This document shows positions 1-9,091 of a stretch of 64,000 nucleotides of DNA, piece after piece (within the stretch, counting starts at the first letter, position 1; the number at the start of each line of letters is the position of its first letter). Location: positions 1 through 64,000 of the forward strand of contig JAFGGU010000066.1 in the NCBI GenBank assembly GCA_016930375.1. The letters are read 5' to 3'. The position numbers and the translations under genes are program-made. This DNA is from Bacteroidales bacterium (GTDB lineage Bacteria > Bacteroidota > Bacteroidia > Bacteroidales > UBA10428). The notes beneath the pieces were generated by a model that had not been told where the DNA came from, ran no database searches, and saw only the letters and a list, made by a program, of their open reading frames with translations.

Positions 1-907
1 CATCCTTACCGAAACCAATGTTCCCAACCTTGAGAACTGGAGTTATTTCGGCGATGGCGATGAAGCCCATATGGTATACCAGTTCAGCCTGCCCCCGCTA
101 CTCCTTCATGCTTTGTTTTCAGGCTGTGCAAAGTATCTTAACCAGTGGGCTTTTGAAATTCCGGCGCTCAGCGCCAATCAGACCTTTCTGAACTATACGG
201 CGTCGCATGACGGAATTGGGGTTAGACCCCTCGAGGGGCTGTTGCCTCAGAAAGAAATTGAAGAGTTAATTGGCGGTATGAAGGGTTTCGGCGGGATTGT
301 CAGCAGTAAGACCAATCCTGACGGTTCACTCAGCCCCTATGAGATAAACATAACTTACCTGGATGCACTGAAAGGTGACAGAAATGGCACCGACAGCCTG
401 CAGGAGGACAGGTTCATCTGTTCACAGACGATTATGATGTCGCTGCAGGGAATACCTGCATTCTATTTCAACAGCCTGTTCGGTACCTCCAACGATTATG
501 AAGGTGCCCGAATCACGGGAAGGGCACGCAGCATTAACCGAAAACAGTGGCGGGAAGATGAACTGGATCAACAGTTATCATCGGACACCATCCATACACG
601 CATTTTTAATGAATTATCCCGGCTGATCAGGATCAGGCGCGAATGTTCTGCTTTTCACCCGAACAGCCTTCAGAAAATCCTGGCAACCGATGAACGTGTG
701 TTTGCCTTTCAACGGCATAACCCGGAATCCGGAGAAACGATTTGGTGCATTTCAAACCTGACCGGCAAACCCATTGAAATAGGGGGGGTCGGGGAGGGTG
801 TGAAAAAAGGATACGATCTGATCTCCCGCGAAAAGTCAGGATTATCAGATCGTATCCTTATGAATTCCTATCAGACCAAATGGATTGTAGAAATGTCCAA
901 TGCCTGA
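1..907 (+). CDS. GH13 subfamily 18 sugar phosphorylase, 3' part
   Basis: This is the C-terminal 301 residues of a sucrose-phosphorylase-like enzyme; the reading frame is open from the left window edge. Such enzymes split an alpha-glucoside with phosphate to give glucose 1-phosphate, in the cytoplasm. The visible part contains LTETNVPN at the open 5' end, the FGDGDEAHMVYQF stretch, and NYTASHDGIGVRPLEG, which carries the conserved His-Asp pair of the clan. No signal peptide can be judged because the start is missing. The substrate (sucrose, sucrose 6-phosphate, glucosylglycerate or another) cannot be told from this part. Glucose 1-phosphate would link it to the alpha-glucan genes at 39-48 kb. 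Confidence 0.85.
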   Translation, partial: ILTETNVPNLENWSYFGDGDEAHMVYQFSLPPLLLHALFSGCAKYLNQWAFEIPALSANQTFLNYTASHDGIGVRPLEGLLPQKEIEELIGGMKGFGGIVSSKTNPDGSLSPYEINITYLDALKGDRNGTDSLQEDRFICSQTIMMSLQGIPAFYFNSLFGTSNDYEGARITGRARSINRKQWREDELDQQLSSDTIHTRIFNELSRLIRIRRECSAFHPNSLQKILATDERVFAFQRHNPESGETIWCISNLTGKPIEIGGVGEGVKKGYDLISREKSGLSDRILMNSYQTKWIVEMSNA

Positions 908-920
908 GAAAACGGGCCTG

Positions 921-1433
921 TTAATTCTTATAAGCCATATCTTGAAGGGACTTGCTTACCGTCAGATTGTATTTTTCAGCATTATCGGCATTTATCACGA
1001 ACTTCAGCTTGTCTTCATCCATAAAGAAATCAATGGCTGAACCTGAATTGATCATTCCCTTGCGTTCAGTAATGATCAGGCTGTTTGTGCCCTGTAATTT
1101 GCTGATCACTTCACTTAATCGTGAAATTTTGGAATCACCTACAAAAACTATATGACACCGTGATAAACTTTGCGGATCATCAAACTTTTTTACTGTTATG
1201 GCTTGTGAACCAACTCTTTTATTGGCAACAAAAGAAACCAGGCTGTTATAAATTTCATTGTCTCCCACGACACCAATCACAAAATCACCACCTGAGTTAT
1301 TGGCTGGCCACTGAATAAGCCTTGAAAAATTGTAAATGAACATGGACTGTGCCTGACTGATGGTATTTACCTGTGAGAACCCAACCCCTATGCCCGTAAG
1401 CAATAACGCAATAATAAAAACACCTTTCTTCAT
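921..1433 (-). CDS. YfiR/DUF4154 family periplasmic protein
   Basis: A 170-residue protein with an N-terminal signal peptide (MKKGVFIIALLLTGIGVGFSQ), so it is exported. The body matches the DUF4154/YfiR family by the start YNFSRLIQWP, the central FVIGVVGD and HIVFVGDS strands, and the late INSGSAIDFFMDEDKLKFVIN block. In Pseudomonas YfiR restrains a diguanylate cyclase, but in Bacteroidota the role of this family is not established. The ATG at 1433 was chosen over an in-frame TTG one codon upstream. It faces the end of the sugar phosphorylase with 13 bases between the stops. No diguanylate cyclase is next to it. Confidence 0.8.
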   Translation of the reverse strand: MKKGVFIIALLLTGIGVGFSQVNTISQAQSMFIYNFSRLIQWPANNSGGDFVIGVVGDNEIYNSLVSFVANKRVGSQAITVKKFDDPQSLSRCHIVFVGDSKISRLSEVISKLQGTNSLIITERKGMINSGSAIDFFMDEDKLKFVINADNAEKYNLTVSKSLQDMAYKN

Positions 1434-1500
1434 CAATCTATAGTTTTTTGTTTAGCAAGTTTACGTTACAGCATGAAAAAGGTTGTCAATACTACAAAAC

Positions 1501-1531
1501 AAAAAAGGTGATTTGCATCACCTTCTTTTTT
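1501..1531 (-). terminator. Intrinsic terminator after the DUF937 gene
   Basis: Perfect 8-bp arms AAGGTGAT (1505-1512) and ATCACCTT (1517-1524) enclose a 4-base loop. Read on the minus strand the hairpin runs into six Ts, 20-50 bases after the stop of the gene at 1553. A T run is also present on the plus side, so it could act in both directions. Confidence 0.75.
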
Positions 1532-1552
1532 AAATCTTCTGTGGACAATACG

Positions 1553-1996
1553 TTATCTGCCCAGTAATCCTTTAAGAGTACCCAGCAATCCACCGGCCTT
1601 ACCACCGGCAAGGGCACCGATTATGCCATCGAGATTAAAGTTATTGTCATTGGGATCATTTGTCTTTTTTACCAGTTTACTCAGGACTATGGGTATCAGC
1701 AGGCTGACAATACTGCCTGCAGCTGCTTTGTCAAGACCGAATTTCTTCATCAGATCCCCGGCAACATTGGATGAAACTTGTTTTACAACCGGGCTGGATG
1801 CAACATTATCACCAGTTTGGAAAAGATCTTTGATTGAATTCAGACCTCCGGTTTTGGCTGTTCCCTGTAAAGCCTTGAAGAGAGATGCAGTTGCTGCTTT
1901 AATGGCAGCATCGTTTTTTGAATTCGGTATCGCAGGATTGTTGATGATGGCATCACCTGCATTCTCCTTCACGAGTTCTAACAATTTGTCTAGCAT
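1553..1996 (-). CDS. DUF937 family protein
   Basis: A 147-residue cytoplasmic-looking protein without a signal peptide. It begins MLDKLLELVKENAGDAI, has a central segment of short amphipathic helices (FKALQGTAKTGG, VVKQVSSNVAGDLMKKFG), and ends in a Gly-rich IIGALAGGKAGGLLGTLKG stretch. This arrangement fits the DUF937/YidB-like family, whose function is unknown. It is followed by a clear hairpin terminator and preceded by the small Lys-rich reading frame, so it may be transcribed alone. The ATG at 1996 is the only sensible start. Confidence 0.7.
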   Translation of the reverse strand: MLDKLLELVKENAGDAIINNPAIPNSKNDAAIKAATASLFKALQGTAKTGGLNSIKDLFQTGDNVASSPVVKQVSSNVAGDLMKKFGLDKAAAGSIVSLLIPIVLSKLVKKTNDPNDNNFNLDGIIGALAGGKAGGLLGTLKGLLGR

Positions 1997-2055
1997 TGGA
2001 CTTGGTTTTAAAGATTACTACTTAAAGGTACAGCAATCCAATGGATACAGTAAGG

Positions 2056-2083
2056 AAAAAAGGGTTAAACTTTAACCCTTTTT
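2056..2083 (-). terminator. Intrinsic terminator overlapping a stop codon
   Basis: Arms 2057-2069 (AAAAAGGGTTAAA) and 2071-2083 (its exact reverse complement) are separated by one base. Read on the minus strand the stem ends in six Ts. It includes the TAA stop of the 36-codon frame at 2072-2182. Confidence 0.7.
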
Positions 2084-2182
2084 GCTTACACGTTTCTCCT
2101 TTTTGGCAGCGCGTTTTTCCTTGAGACTCAACTTGGCTGCTTTCTTTTCCTTTTCCTTGACCGGGGATTTTTCTTTTACCAT
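2072..2182 (-). CDS. Lys/Glu-rich 36-residue microprotein
   Basis: A short frame starting at the ATG at 2182. Its product is almost entirely Lys, Glu, Ala and Ser (for example KSPVKEKEKKAAKLSLKEKR) and is very basic at the C-terminus. I recognise no family. Support for expression is indirect: a strong terminator covers its stop codon, and it sits between two same-strand genes. A longer version starting at 2260 would add a hydrophobic N-terminus, but its composition does not look like a real signal. It could be a nucleic-acid-binding peptide or a chance frame. Confidence 0.4.
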   Translation of the reverse strand: MVKEKSPVKEKEKKAAKLSLKEKRAAKKEKRVSKKG

Positions 2183-2266
2183 GGCTTTAGATATTAGTTT
2201 GAACAAATTTAAAAAAAAATACGATGGCTGAAATTTTAATATTAACAGAGATATCCACAAGGTGGC

Positions 2267-4894
2267 TTACCGGGCAAGTTTAAGCAACTGCTCGCCGATG
2301 CCAATTTTATAACCAACCGATAAGAGATTAACGTTCCCCTGGTCATCGCAAAGCATCACAACGGGAAGCTTTTCGGCGAGGTTATCATCATACAGGCTTT
2401 CTGCGGCCATCCGGATATTGTTGTTCAGATCGACACCCGTGACATGGTTTGCCGGCAGGGTATAGGCATTTAGGGTATTACCCGGTGAGTTTTTCTCCGC
2501 AGGCGTGATAAAAACAAAACGGCTGCCCCAGCGATTCAAATGTTCCACATAGGGTCCAAGATCATTGAGCACGTGCCTGGAAGGTTCAAGCCCCGGATCC
2601 AGCAAAACAATCACCAGGTTCTTACCCTGCGTGAGACTGTGGAGGTTTACCGCTTGGGGATCTTTTAGGCTGTAAATCTGCAGTTTATCAAGGTTCAGTT
2701 TGCCGAGGGATTTCAACTGACCGGTATTTTCACGGAGTTCCACCAACAATCTGGTCGTTTTCCCCAATTTAATCGTGAAATAGGTTATGGAGCTCAATAC
2801 CGAGTCATCCTCTTTCCGGTTGCCGGTGATGAGCAAATAGCGACCGGTATCCAGCGGAATGTTATTGAAATCGGAAACCTGAAGACCTTCTTCAAAATCA
2901 AGGGTTTTATAATGTCCATCCTCCAGAACGCCCAGTGTAAAATGGGTATAATACCGGGGAATAACCCGGTTATTGTTGTGAGTAAGCTGAAGGAAGCCCT
3001 GTACAACTTTTGCGTCAGGCACATTGCTGAAAGCAGCCCTTAGCCATTTTCCATTCCTGAGATATTCCGGAATCCGGCTTACCGGGTTCAACCTGGCAGG
3101 AATGCCAAAAGTACGGCAGGCCGCCACAAAAAAGATATCGCGGGATTTCAGGTCGGCGACCCGCAGGTTAAATACCCCGACAGGCGTGAGCGGCGCCCTG
3201 GAATGCCGGTTGGCCAGCTCGTCAATCTTGATGTTTTCATGAATCCATTGAACGAGAACAGAGACATCCGTTTTGACGGAATCCTCGAGCGGTTTCATTT
3301 TTTCCCTGAGGAAACTGCGCCAGGGTGAAAGATTCTCCATATCTATTCGGGGCGAAAGTACATACTGGATGAATTGCTGGTGATCAACTCCTTTTACATC
3401 ATAAGTATGCCTCAGATGATCCGTAAGGATTTTTTCTGTAACATCACTGAAGTCTTTATCCGATAACTGAGCCGCAAGAGTGAGCAGGTTATTGCGGTGT
3501 GACTGGTTATTCTTTTCAAGATAAGCCACGATTTCATTCCAGTTCCCATAGCTTTTGGCGATAAAGCCCTGAACGGTATTGGTGTCAAGGTTCAGTTTCT
3601 TTGCAAGTTCCGATGACCAGGTGCTGTCTTTAAAAGTCATCATATAGGCATTGCGTATGGAATCTTCAAGGGCGAGCCGCCTGTCGTTCTCTTTTCTTTG
3701 ATCTGCGCTTACCCTGGAATCCACTTGAATGGCATGGGGCGGAATCATATCATACATCTCCTGTTGGTCCTGCTGTGATGATTTACTGAGAACCAGCACA
3801 AGTGTATCGGTTTCGGATACCGACAATTTACGGTAACTGAAGCGCCCATCCAGCGAAGCCCAGACGAGCAGATCACCCAGCCCTGTTGTCAGTTGAGCAA
3901 TGCCCCGGCTGTTGGAATACTTTGTAGCTATGGGGTAGAATTCGGCGTAATTGTAAAGCCCGAATTCGATTCTGGCGTTGTCGGCAGGGGAGCCATCGGC
4001 TTTTTTTATAAGCAGGACAATTGTTTTGACAGGCGCGTAATAGGCGGTTAGGTTTAGTTCTGAAAACCGGTCGGCTTCAGTTACTACTTCCTCACTTCCA
4101 TAATAGCGGCCGTATGCCCTGGTGTGCACCAGCATGGTTCTGCGCGACGGTTCGCTGAACCATCCCATATTCAGTTCCGGTTCAGGTTCACAGGCTCCCA
4201 GGTAATGCCATTTGCCCTCGATCCAAACCTCCACCCAGGCATGATTATCGTCGGTATGTGCCCACCGGGGTGTATATACCTGCCGGGCAGGGATTCCCAC
4301 CGTTCGCATGGCCGAAACCGTAAAGGTGGATTCTTCACCGCAGCGTCCAAAGGTTTTTTTAACAGTGCTCAACGGGGCGCCCGTTCGCGAATCGGTTGGC
4401 CGGTAATTCACCTTTTCATGGCACCAGTGATTGATCTCAAGGGCTGCGTGTGCCATTCCAAGACCCCGAACACGTTCGCGAAGTTCATTGTACATGACCA
4501 TCCTGAAGGAATCGAGGTTTTCGTTGTTCACCCGCAAGGGTAGTACAAAATGAAGAAATATATCTTCGGGAATCTCTTTACCCCAGGTCATTTCATGCCG
4601 GGCCTTCAGACATTGCCGCACATTGGCCAGGAAGAACTCCGGGCTGTAATCGGCCAGGTCGCTCAGGGGCATGTAAGCATATAAGAAACTGAGCGCCTGG
4701 CGTTCATCGGAAGTCAGTTGGGTGTTGAAGATATCCCAGATGGGAACCTGGCTGTTGATGGTCAGCTCTTTCTGCACTTCGAGCATACGCTGCATATCCG
4801 CCAGCCTGGAGGCCGATTCAATCAGATTCGCCTGCTCTTTGCATGAGGCAAGAATCAAAATGAGGGCAATACCGGTAACCGGAATTTTATTCAT
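2267..4894 (-). CDS. Double transglutaminase-like lipoprotein
   Basis: An 875-residue lipoprotein; the signal ends in the lipobox LASC with Cys18. The first transglutaminase-like domain (about residues 110-260) has the catalytic FGRCGEES with Cys185 and NHAW with His218, followed by YLGACEPEPELNMGWF, where acidic Glu236 occupies the usual Asp position. A carboxypeptidase-regulatory-like beta domain follows (about 290-370). A second transglutaminase-like region (about 480-680) keeps the fold pattern but not the Cys-His pair and looks inactive. The last 120 residues resemble a thioredoxin fold without a CxxC. These proteins are thought to act as peptidases or amidases at the cell surface; the substrate is unknown. 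An esterase gene lies 18 bases upstream in the same direction, so the two probably form an operon. Confidence 0.8.
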   Translation of the reverse strand: MNKIPVTGIALILILASCKEQANLIESASRLADMQRMLEVQKELTINSQVPIWDIFNTQLTSDERQALSFLYAYMPLSDLADYSPEFFLANVRQCLKARHEMTWGKEIPEDIFLHFVLPLRVNNENLDSFRMVMYNELRERVRGLGMAHAALEINHWCHEKVNYRPTDSRTGAPLSTVKKTFGRCGEESTFTVSAMRTVGIPARQVYTPRWAHTDDNHAWVEVWIEGKWHYLGACEPEPELNMGWFSEPSRRTMLVHTRAYGRYYGSEEVVTEADRFSELNLTAYYAPVKTIVLLIKKADGSPADNARIEFGLYNYAEFYPIATKYSNSRGIAQLTTGLGDLLVWASLDGRFSYRKLSVSETDTLVLVLSKSSQQDQQEMYDMIPPHAIQVDSRVSADQRKENDRRLALEDSIRNAYMMTFKDSTWSSELAKKLNLDTNTVQGFIAKSYGNWNEIVAYLEKNNQSHRNNLLTLAAQLSDKDFSDVTEKILTDHLRHTYDVKGVDHQQFIQYVLSPRIDMENLSPWRSFLREKMKPLEDSVKTDVSVLVQWIHENIKIDELANRHSRAPLTPVGVFNLRVADLKSRDIFFVAACRTFGIPARLNPVSRIPEYLRNGKWLRAAFSNVPDAKVVQGFLQLTHNNNRVIPRYYTHFTLGVLEDGHYKTLDFEEGLQVSDFNNIPLDTGRYLLITGNRKEDDSVLSSITYFTIKLGKTTRLLVELRENTGQLKSLGKLNLDKLQIYSLKDPQAVNLHSLTQGKNLVIVLLDPGLEPSRHVLNDLGPYVEHLNRWGSRFVFITPAEKNSPGNTLNAYTLPANHVTGVDLNNNIRMAAESLYDDNLAEKLPVVMLCDDQGNVNLLSVGYKIGIGEQLLKLAR

Positions 4895-4912
4895 ACGTCA
4901 GATGTCTGAACA

Positions 4913-5776
4913 TCAATACTGATGGAAAGCATCTGAAATAAAAGCCAGGACATGGGGTAGAGAAGCCCTCCAGTATGTCCAGGTGTGCCCGCCGTCGCGG
5001 ATTCGGAATTCATGGGGTATATCCCTCTTACGCATAGTGATGTGCACCAGGGAGTTCCCTTCGAATAAAAAATCGTCATCCCCGCAATCAATATACCAGC
5101 GCACGGCTTTCCTGTCCTCATCCTTCACGGCGTTGAGCAAGGGAAGCACGCTGTTGCGGTTATAATAGGCTTCGATTTCCGCATCACTGAGGTTGGTAAT
5201 TCCCCTTTGGGCTATATTCTCCCTTGCTTTTTCAAGGGAAAGTGATCCCACTGAGGCACTGAGCGGACAGGCCGAAGAAAACATCTCAGGATGGTGAAGC
5301 GCATATACAAAGGTGCCTCCTCCTCCCATAGAAAGGCCGGATACAGCCCTGAAACGTTTATCACTTTTAATCCGGAATTGTTTTTCAACGAAAGGAATGA
5401 ATTCTTCGAAAAAGAAATCCTCATACCGGAATTCACCCTTGGGATCATTGAAATAGCCACGCTGACCGGTATTGGCATCAGGCATGATGATGATCATGGG
5501 TGTGGCCTTTCCCTGGTGAATGGCTTCATCGGCAATATGCAGCACCTCTCCGAACTGCACCCAGCCGGTCTGGTCATCACCGCTTCCGTGCAACAGGTAA
5601 AGCACGGGATAGCTGCGCTGGGAGGTTTCGTAATCGGGCGGGAGATAAACAGCGTATTTGCGATCCATTTTCAGGATTTTACTGGGCATAGACAGGTTAT
5701 CCATGACTTTACCCGTTTGGGCTGAAAGCAAAGCAGGCAAAAAGGCTGCCAGGGCAATTGATAAAAGTTTTTTCAT
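4913..5776 (-). CDS. Secreted esterase, alpha/beta hydrolase (esterase D/CE1-like)
   Basis: A 287-residue exported protein: MKKLLSIALAAFLPALLSAQ is a signal peptide, so the ATG at 5776 was preferred over longer frames. The alpha/beta hydrolase fold shows in YLLHGSGDD, the nucleophile elbow GLSMGG with Ser149, the WYIDCGDDDFL strand with the likely Asp, and RDGGHTW with the likely catalytic His. Family members remove acyl or feruloyl groups from polysaccharides or cleave small esters. It precedes the double-transglutaminase lipoprotein by 18 bases and follows a hairpin-forming repeat. Confidence 0.85.
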   Translation of the reverse strand: MKKLLSIALAAFLPALLSAQTGKVMDNLSMPSKILKMDRKYAVYLPPDYETSQRSYPVLYLLHGSGDDQTGWVQFGEVLHIADEAIHQGKATPMIIIMPDANTGQRGYFNDPKGEFRYEDFFFEEFIPFVEKQFRIKSDKRFRAVSGLSMGGGGTFVYALHHPEMFSSACPLSASVGSLSLEKARENIAQRGITNLSDAEIEAYYNRNSVLPLLNAVKDEDRKAVRWYIDCGDDDFLFEGNSLVHITMRKRDIPHEFRIRDGGHTWTYWRASLPHVLAFISDAFHQY

Positions 5777-5820
5777 GAGAGCGATGATTATTTTAAAATG
5801 ATTGGTTTTCACGAATCTCC

Positions 5821-5864
5821 GTAGAGACGCATTGCATGCGTCTCTCATTGCAATGCGTCTCTAC
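5821..5864. repeat. Inverted repeat able to form two exclusive hairpins
   Basis: Outer arms 5821-5836 (GTAGAGACGCATTGCA) and 5849-5864 are a perfect 16-bp inverted repeat. Bases 5823-5832 and 5836-5845 form a second 10-bp perfect hairpin with a 3-base loop that uses the same left arm. The right arm contains the TAG stop codon of the M4 protease at 5861-5863. The core resembles short dispersed GAGACGC-type palindromes seen in many bacterial genomes. Confidence 0.75.
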
Positions 5865-8800
5865 CTTTTCACGACCTTATGTCTGAATATACCCTCCATG
5901 GTTTCAAACTGCAGAATATATATACCTGATCTTAATGCAGACAGGTCCATCCGTTTTTGGTTCTCACCGGTAAATTGCAGATCGCCCTGCAGGTTAAAGA
6001 TCCTCACTGAGAAATCCCTGTCGTACCTGATATTCAGAATGTCATCCACGGGATTGGGATAGAACATGATGAGCCTGTTTTCGGGATCATCCAGGCCGGT
6101 GGCGCCGGTCACAACGATATAACCCTCCTTGGTGATGGTATTATTGCCGATGCCGTTGGTGGCTTTAAGCACTACCCTGTAAGTGCCGGCCGTATTGTAG
6201 GTAACTACGGGATTCTGCACGTTGGAGGAGGCCGGTGTGCCGCCCTGGAAAGTCCATTGCCACGAAGTGGGTTTGTTGCTGGATTGGTCAATGAATTTAA
6301 CAGCCAGCGGGGCGCTGCCGGACTTGTAATCCACCGTGAAATCAGCAACCGGGGCAAGACCCAGTGCCCGGTCCCCGGTGGCATAATATACGGGCCATTT
6401 GGCATCAGGAATCAGAATACTTGCGGAACCTGTGGGAGTAATTTTGTCACCGGTAACACTAATTACCGCTACAACTTCAGCATTACTTGTATTTAATGCT
6501 GAAAAAGCAATTTTATCATCGTCTACTGAATAGCTAGGATAGCCTACTGTTGCATTGTAAGTAATCAGTTTCATATCACCAGTCTCCAAATTGGCTGCGT
6601 AAATTCTGTAATCCTGTTCTGAACCATCGTCATATATATAATCAAAAGCAATGATGTACGGCGAATTTTTGGAAAAAACAGGATTGCCGACACTAACATT
6701 CTCAGGCAATGTGGTAAACAACTTGGATATGGTTCCATCACCGAATTCTCCTGTGGCATTGTTCCAGACTTTGATAAACCCGATATCCCAGTAGTAAATG
6801 TCGTCCTGTGTGGTAGAGCTGATGGCATTGTAAGCATCATAGACCAGGTATTCCCCGGTGATGTCGAATTCGATGGCATCGGCATACAACACACCGCCTG
6901 CATCACTGCCGTCATGGCTTGTGGTAGGATTATACAAGGTAAAGGTCTGCCATACTTCTGAAACGAAATCATACACGTAGATGGAGGCATCGACCTCGAT
7001 AGATATTGCTGCGATCCGCTGACCATCCTTGGATACTGCCACGTTATCAAAAAATGCTTCATCCGACAGATATTCTTCATACAGATCAGTAGGATCCAGG
7101 CTCATTACCTTGATCTTGCTGTCGGGAGCCACGAAAACAGCTGCACTGCCGTCATCAGTAGCGCTGGGTCTCCGTTTCATCTGGGTATCGGATAATCCGG
7201 CAAAACCGGAACCGGTAACTGATGATCTGTATAGTGTTACAGGATCAGAAGTGCTTGTATCATAGCTCAGCAGATAATCCTGTCCCTGATTGGGTTCATA
7301 TTCCGGTGTGTCTTCCACAACCGGTTCCTCCTGTATCCCGACCGCAGTGAAAGCTTCAGCTGCTTTAACTGCCTCCTGGGAAGTGTCCCCATAGAGATCC
7401 TTGGCCGACTGTATCACAGCTATCCTCCAGTCAATGAACTGGGAGGTCTTGGTGAGGTATTCGGTGAGCGCGCGGTAGAAGATCTGTTCAGCTTTTTCTT
7501 TGTTGGTGGCCGTGGCAAACAGGTAATAGGCATGACTGCCAATTCCGTTATTGATATGAACACCCGCATTATCCTCGGCTCCCAGGTACATTTCTGAAAC
7601 ATGTGCAGGTTGCCAGTAATTGTCGTTCTTGTCTCCTCCGTTGTGCGGATCTGCCATGTTTCTCAGGGCTCCTGAGGGGAAATAGGCTGTCTTGACAATA
7701 TCCTCGCCGATGGTCCAATCTGCACGGTCCACCATGGATCCGAAGATATCGGCATAGGATTCATTGATGGCGCCCGATTGCCCGTAGTATTCCAGGTTGG
7801 CTGTATTGGATACCACGCCATGCCCGAGTTCATGGGCCGTTACATCCAGGGCCCCTGCCAAAGGTTTAAAATGATCACCACCGTTCCCGTAAAATGCGGC
7901 CTGACCGTTCCAAAATGCGTTTTCCATGGAGCTGCCGTCTTCCTCAGCCACATTCACCAGGGAGATTATATTTCCTCCCTGTCCGTTAATGGAATTGCGG
8001 CCAAACGTATTATGAAAGTATTCATAGGTACGTGTGGCATTATAATGCGCCGAAATGGCTGATTTTTGGGTCCATGTATTGTTGACGGAGGTGACATATT
8101 TATAATCCAGATCTACAGTTGATGTATTGTTGGCATCCAGGGTAAGAATCACACCTTCGTCGGTGGCCGAATTGTACATGGCTTCCGAACTGTTGTAAAG
8201 GTAATAGGTACCCTGATCGAGATAAACATCAAAGGTCCGGAGCACATCGTTGAGGTCATACCCTGTTGCGGTCAGGGGGCCATCGGACTGCGTATTGTTG
8301 AATTTATGAATGATCTCACCGGTGGATGCATCTACAAAGTATTTCCATTGCTCAATGAAATTGGGTCTTACTGAGATTTCCCAGGTGAGGGCATATTCCT
8401 GCGTGTCTTTCCTGTAAATTACAAGGGTATATTCGGGTGACTCATAATGCAGGAACTCTTTCTGTTCGGGTGACAATTCCCTGTAAATGGTCACTTTCTG
8501 TAAATCAGCTTTGGTGTTATCCAGGGCCCGGGCAATCCCTATCTTTGGGGAAGTCGGGATATCCTGCGGCACCAGGCATATTGATCCGGTAAATCTTTCC
8601 TTTTGGGAATCGAGGTGAAGTGTTGATTCTGAACCGTAAATGTCAATTCCATTGTACTGCTGTATGCTTTTGATGTGCTTTATACCCAGGTTGTCCGTAT
8701 GTATGCCGGTAATTTTGAAAGACTCACGGGGATTGGAAATCCCGGTTAAGCTTTTGGATTCTTCCATAAATCCATAAAATTGGTCCTCAGGTGTGATCAT

Positions 8801-9091
8801 CCTGGCTGATTTCAAAGGTGTGATTTCTTTTTCGATGAATATCGGCGAATTGCCCTTGCGAATGACCGTGGGTTGATCGGATGTATTGAATCCCGGCAGC
8901 ATCATGACTGCTTTGGGCGCATACCTGAAAGGTGCTGTGGATTTTAGATGATTGTTGACTGCAGGTCTGATGTTTAAACTATGTTTTGTTGTTCTGGCCG
9001 GATTCTTCTGCACGGTTTTGAATCCATGATTTTGTCCGTACATCCAGCATGCCGGAACCGCAAGTGCCCATAAAAGTAGAGTTCTTTTCAT
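5861..9091 (-). CDS. Secreted M4 (thermolysin-like) metalloprotease with PKD domain and T9SS signal
   Basis: A 1076-residue exported protease. Order: signal peptide (1-20); FTP/PepSY-type propeptide (about 100-260); M4 catalytic domain with HELGH (His420, Glu421, His424), the third zinc ligand Glu444 in NESYADIFGS and catalytic His512 in GVHINNGIGSHA; a beta-propeller-like region (about 610-890) with repeated strands such as QRIAAISIEVD and DKIAFSALNTS; a PKD domain (about 905-985); and a C-terminal sorting domain starting FYPNPVDD and ending in basic KVVKR, typical of type IX secretion cargo. It should be secreted or anchored at the surface and degrade extracellular protein. Its start overlaps the stop of the small lipoprotein by four bases (ATGA). 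Confidence 0.93.
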   Translation of the reverse strand: MKRTLLLWALAVPACWMYGQNHGFKTVQKNPARTTKHSLNIRPAVNNHLKSTAPFRYAPKAVMMLPGFNTSDQPTVIRKGNSPIFIEKEITPLKSARMITPEDQFYGFMEESKSLTGISNPRESFKITGIHTDNLGIKHIKSIQQYNGIDIYGSESTLHLDSQKERFTGSICLVPQDIPTSPKIGIARALDNTKADLQKVTIYRELSPEQKEFLHYESPEYTLVIYRKDTQEYALTWEISVRPNFIEQWKYFVDASTGEIIHKFNNTQSDGPLTATGYDLNDVLRTFDVYLDQGTYYLYNSSEAMYNSATDEGVILTLDANNTSTVDLDYKYVTSVNNTWTQKSAISAHYNATRTYEYFHNTFGRNSINGQGGNIISLVNVAEEDGSSMENAFWNGQAAFYGNGGDHFKPLAGALDVTAHELGHGVVSNTANLEYYGQSGAINESYADIFGSMVDRADWTIGEDIVKTAYFPSGALRNMADPHNGGDKNDNYWQPAHVSEMYLGAEDNAGVHINNGIGSHAYYLFATATNKEKAEQIFYRALTEYLTKTSQFIDWRIAVIQSAKDLYGDTSQEAVKAAEAFTAVGIQEEPVVEDTPEYEPNQGQDYLLSYDTSTSDPVTLYRSSVTGSGFAGLSDTQMKRRPSATDDGSAAVFVAPDSKIKVMSLDPTDLYEEYLSDEAFFDNVAVSKDGQRIAAISIEVDASIYVYDFVSEVWQTFTLYNPTTSHDGSDAGGVLYADAIEFDITGEYLVYDAYNAISSTTQDDIYYWDIGFIKVWNNATGEFGDGTISKLFTTLPENVSVGNPVFSKNSPYIIAFDYIYDDGSEQDYRIYAANLETGDMKLITYNATVGYPSYSVDDDKIAFSALNTSNAEVVAVISVTGDKITPTGSASILIPDAKWPVYYATGDRALGLAPVADFTVDYKSGSAPLAVKFIDQSSNKPTSWQWTFQGGTPASSNVQNPVVTYNTAGTYRVVLKATNGIGNNTITKEGYIVVTGATGLDDPENRLIMFYPNPVDDILNIRYDRDFSVRIFNLQGDLQFTGENQKRMDLSALRSGIYILQFETMEGIFRHKVVKR

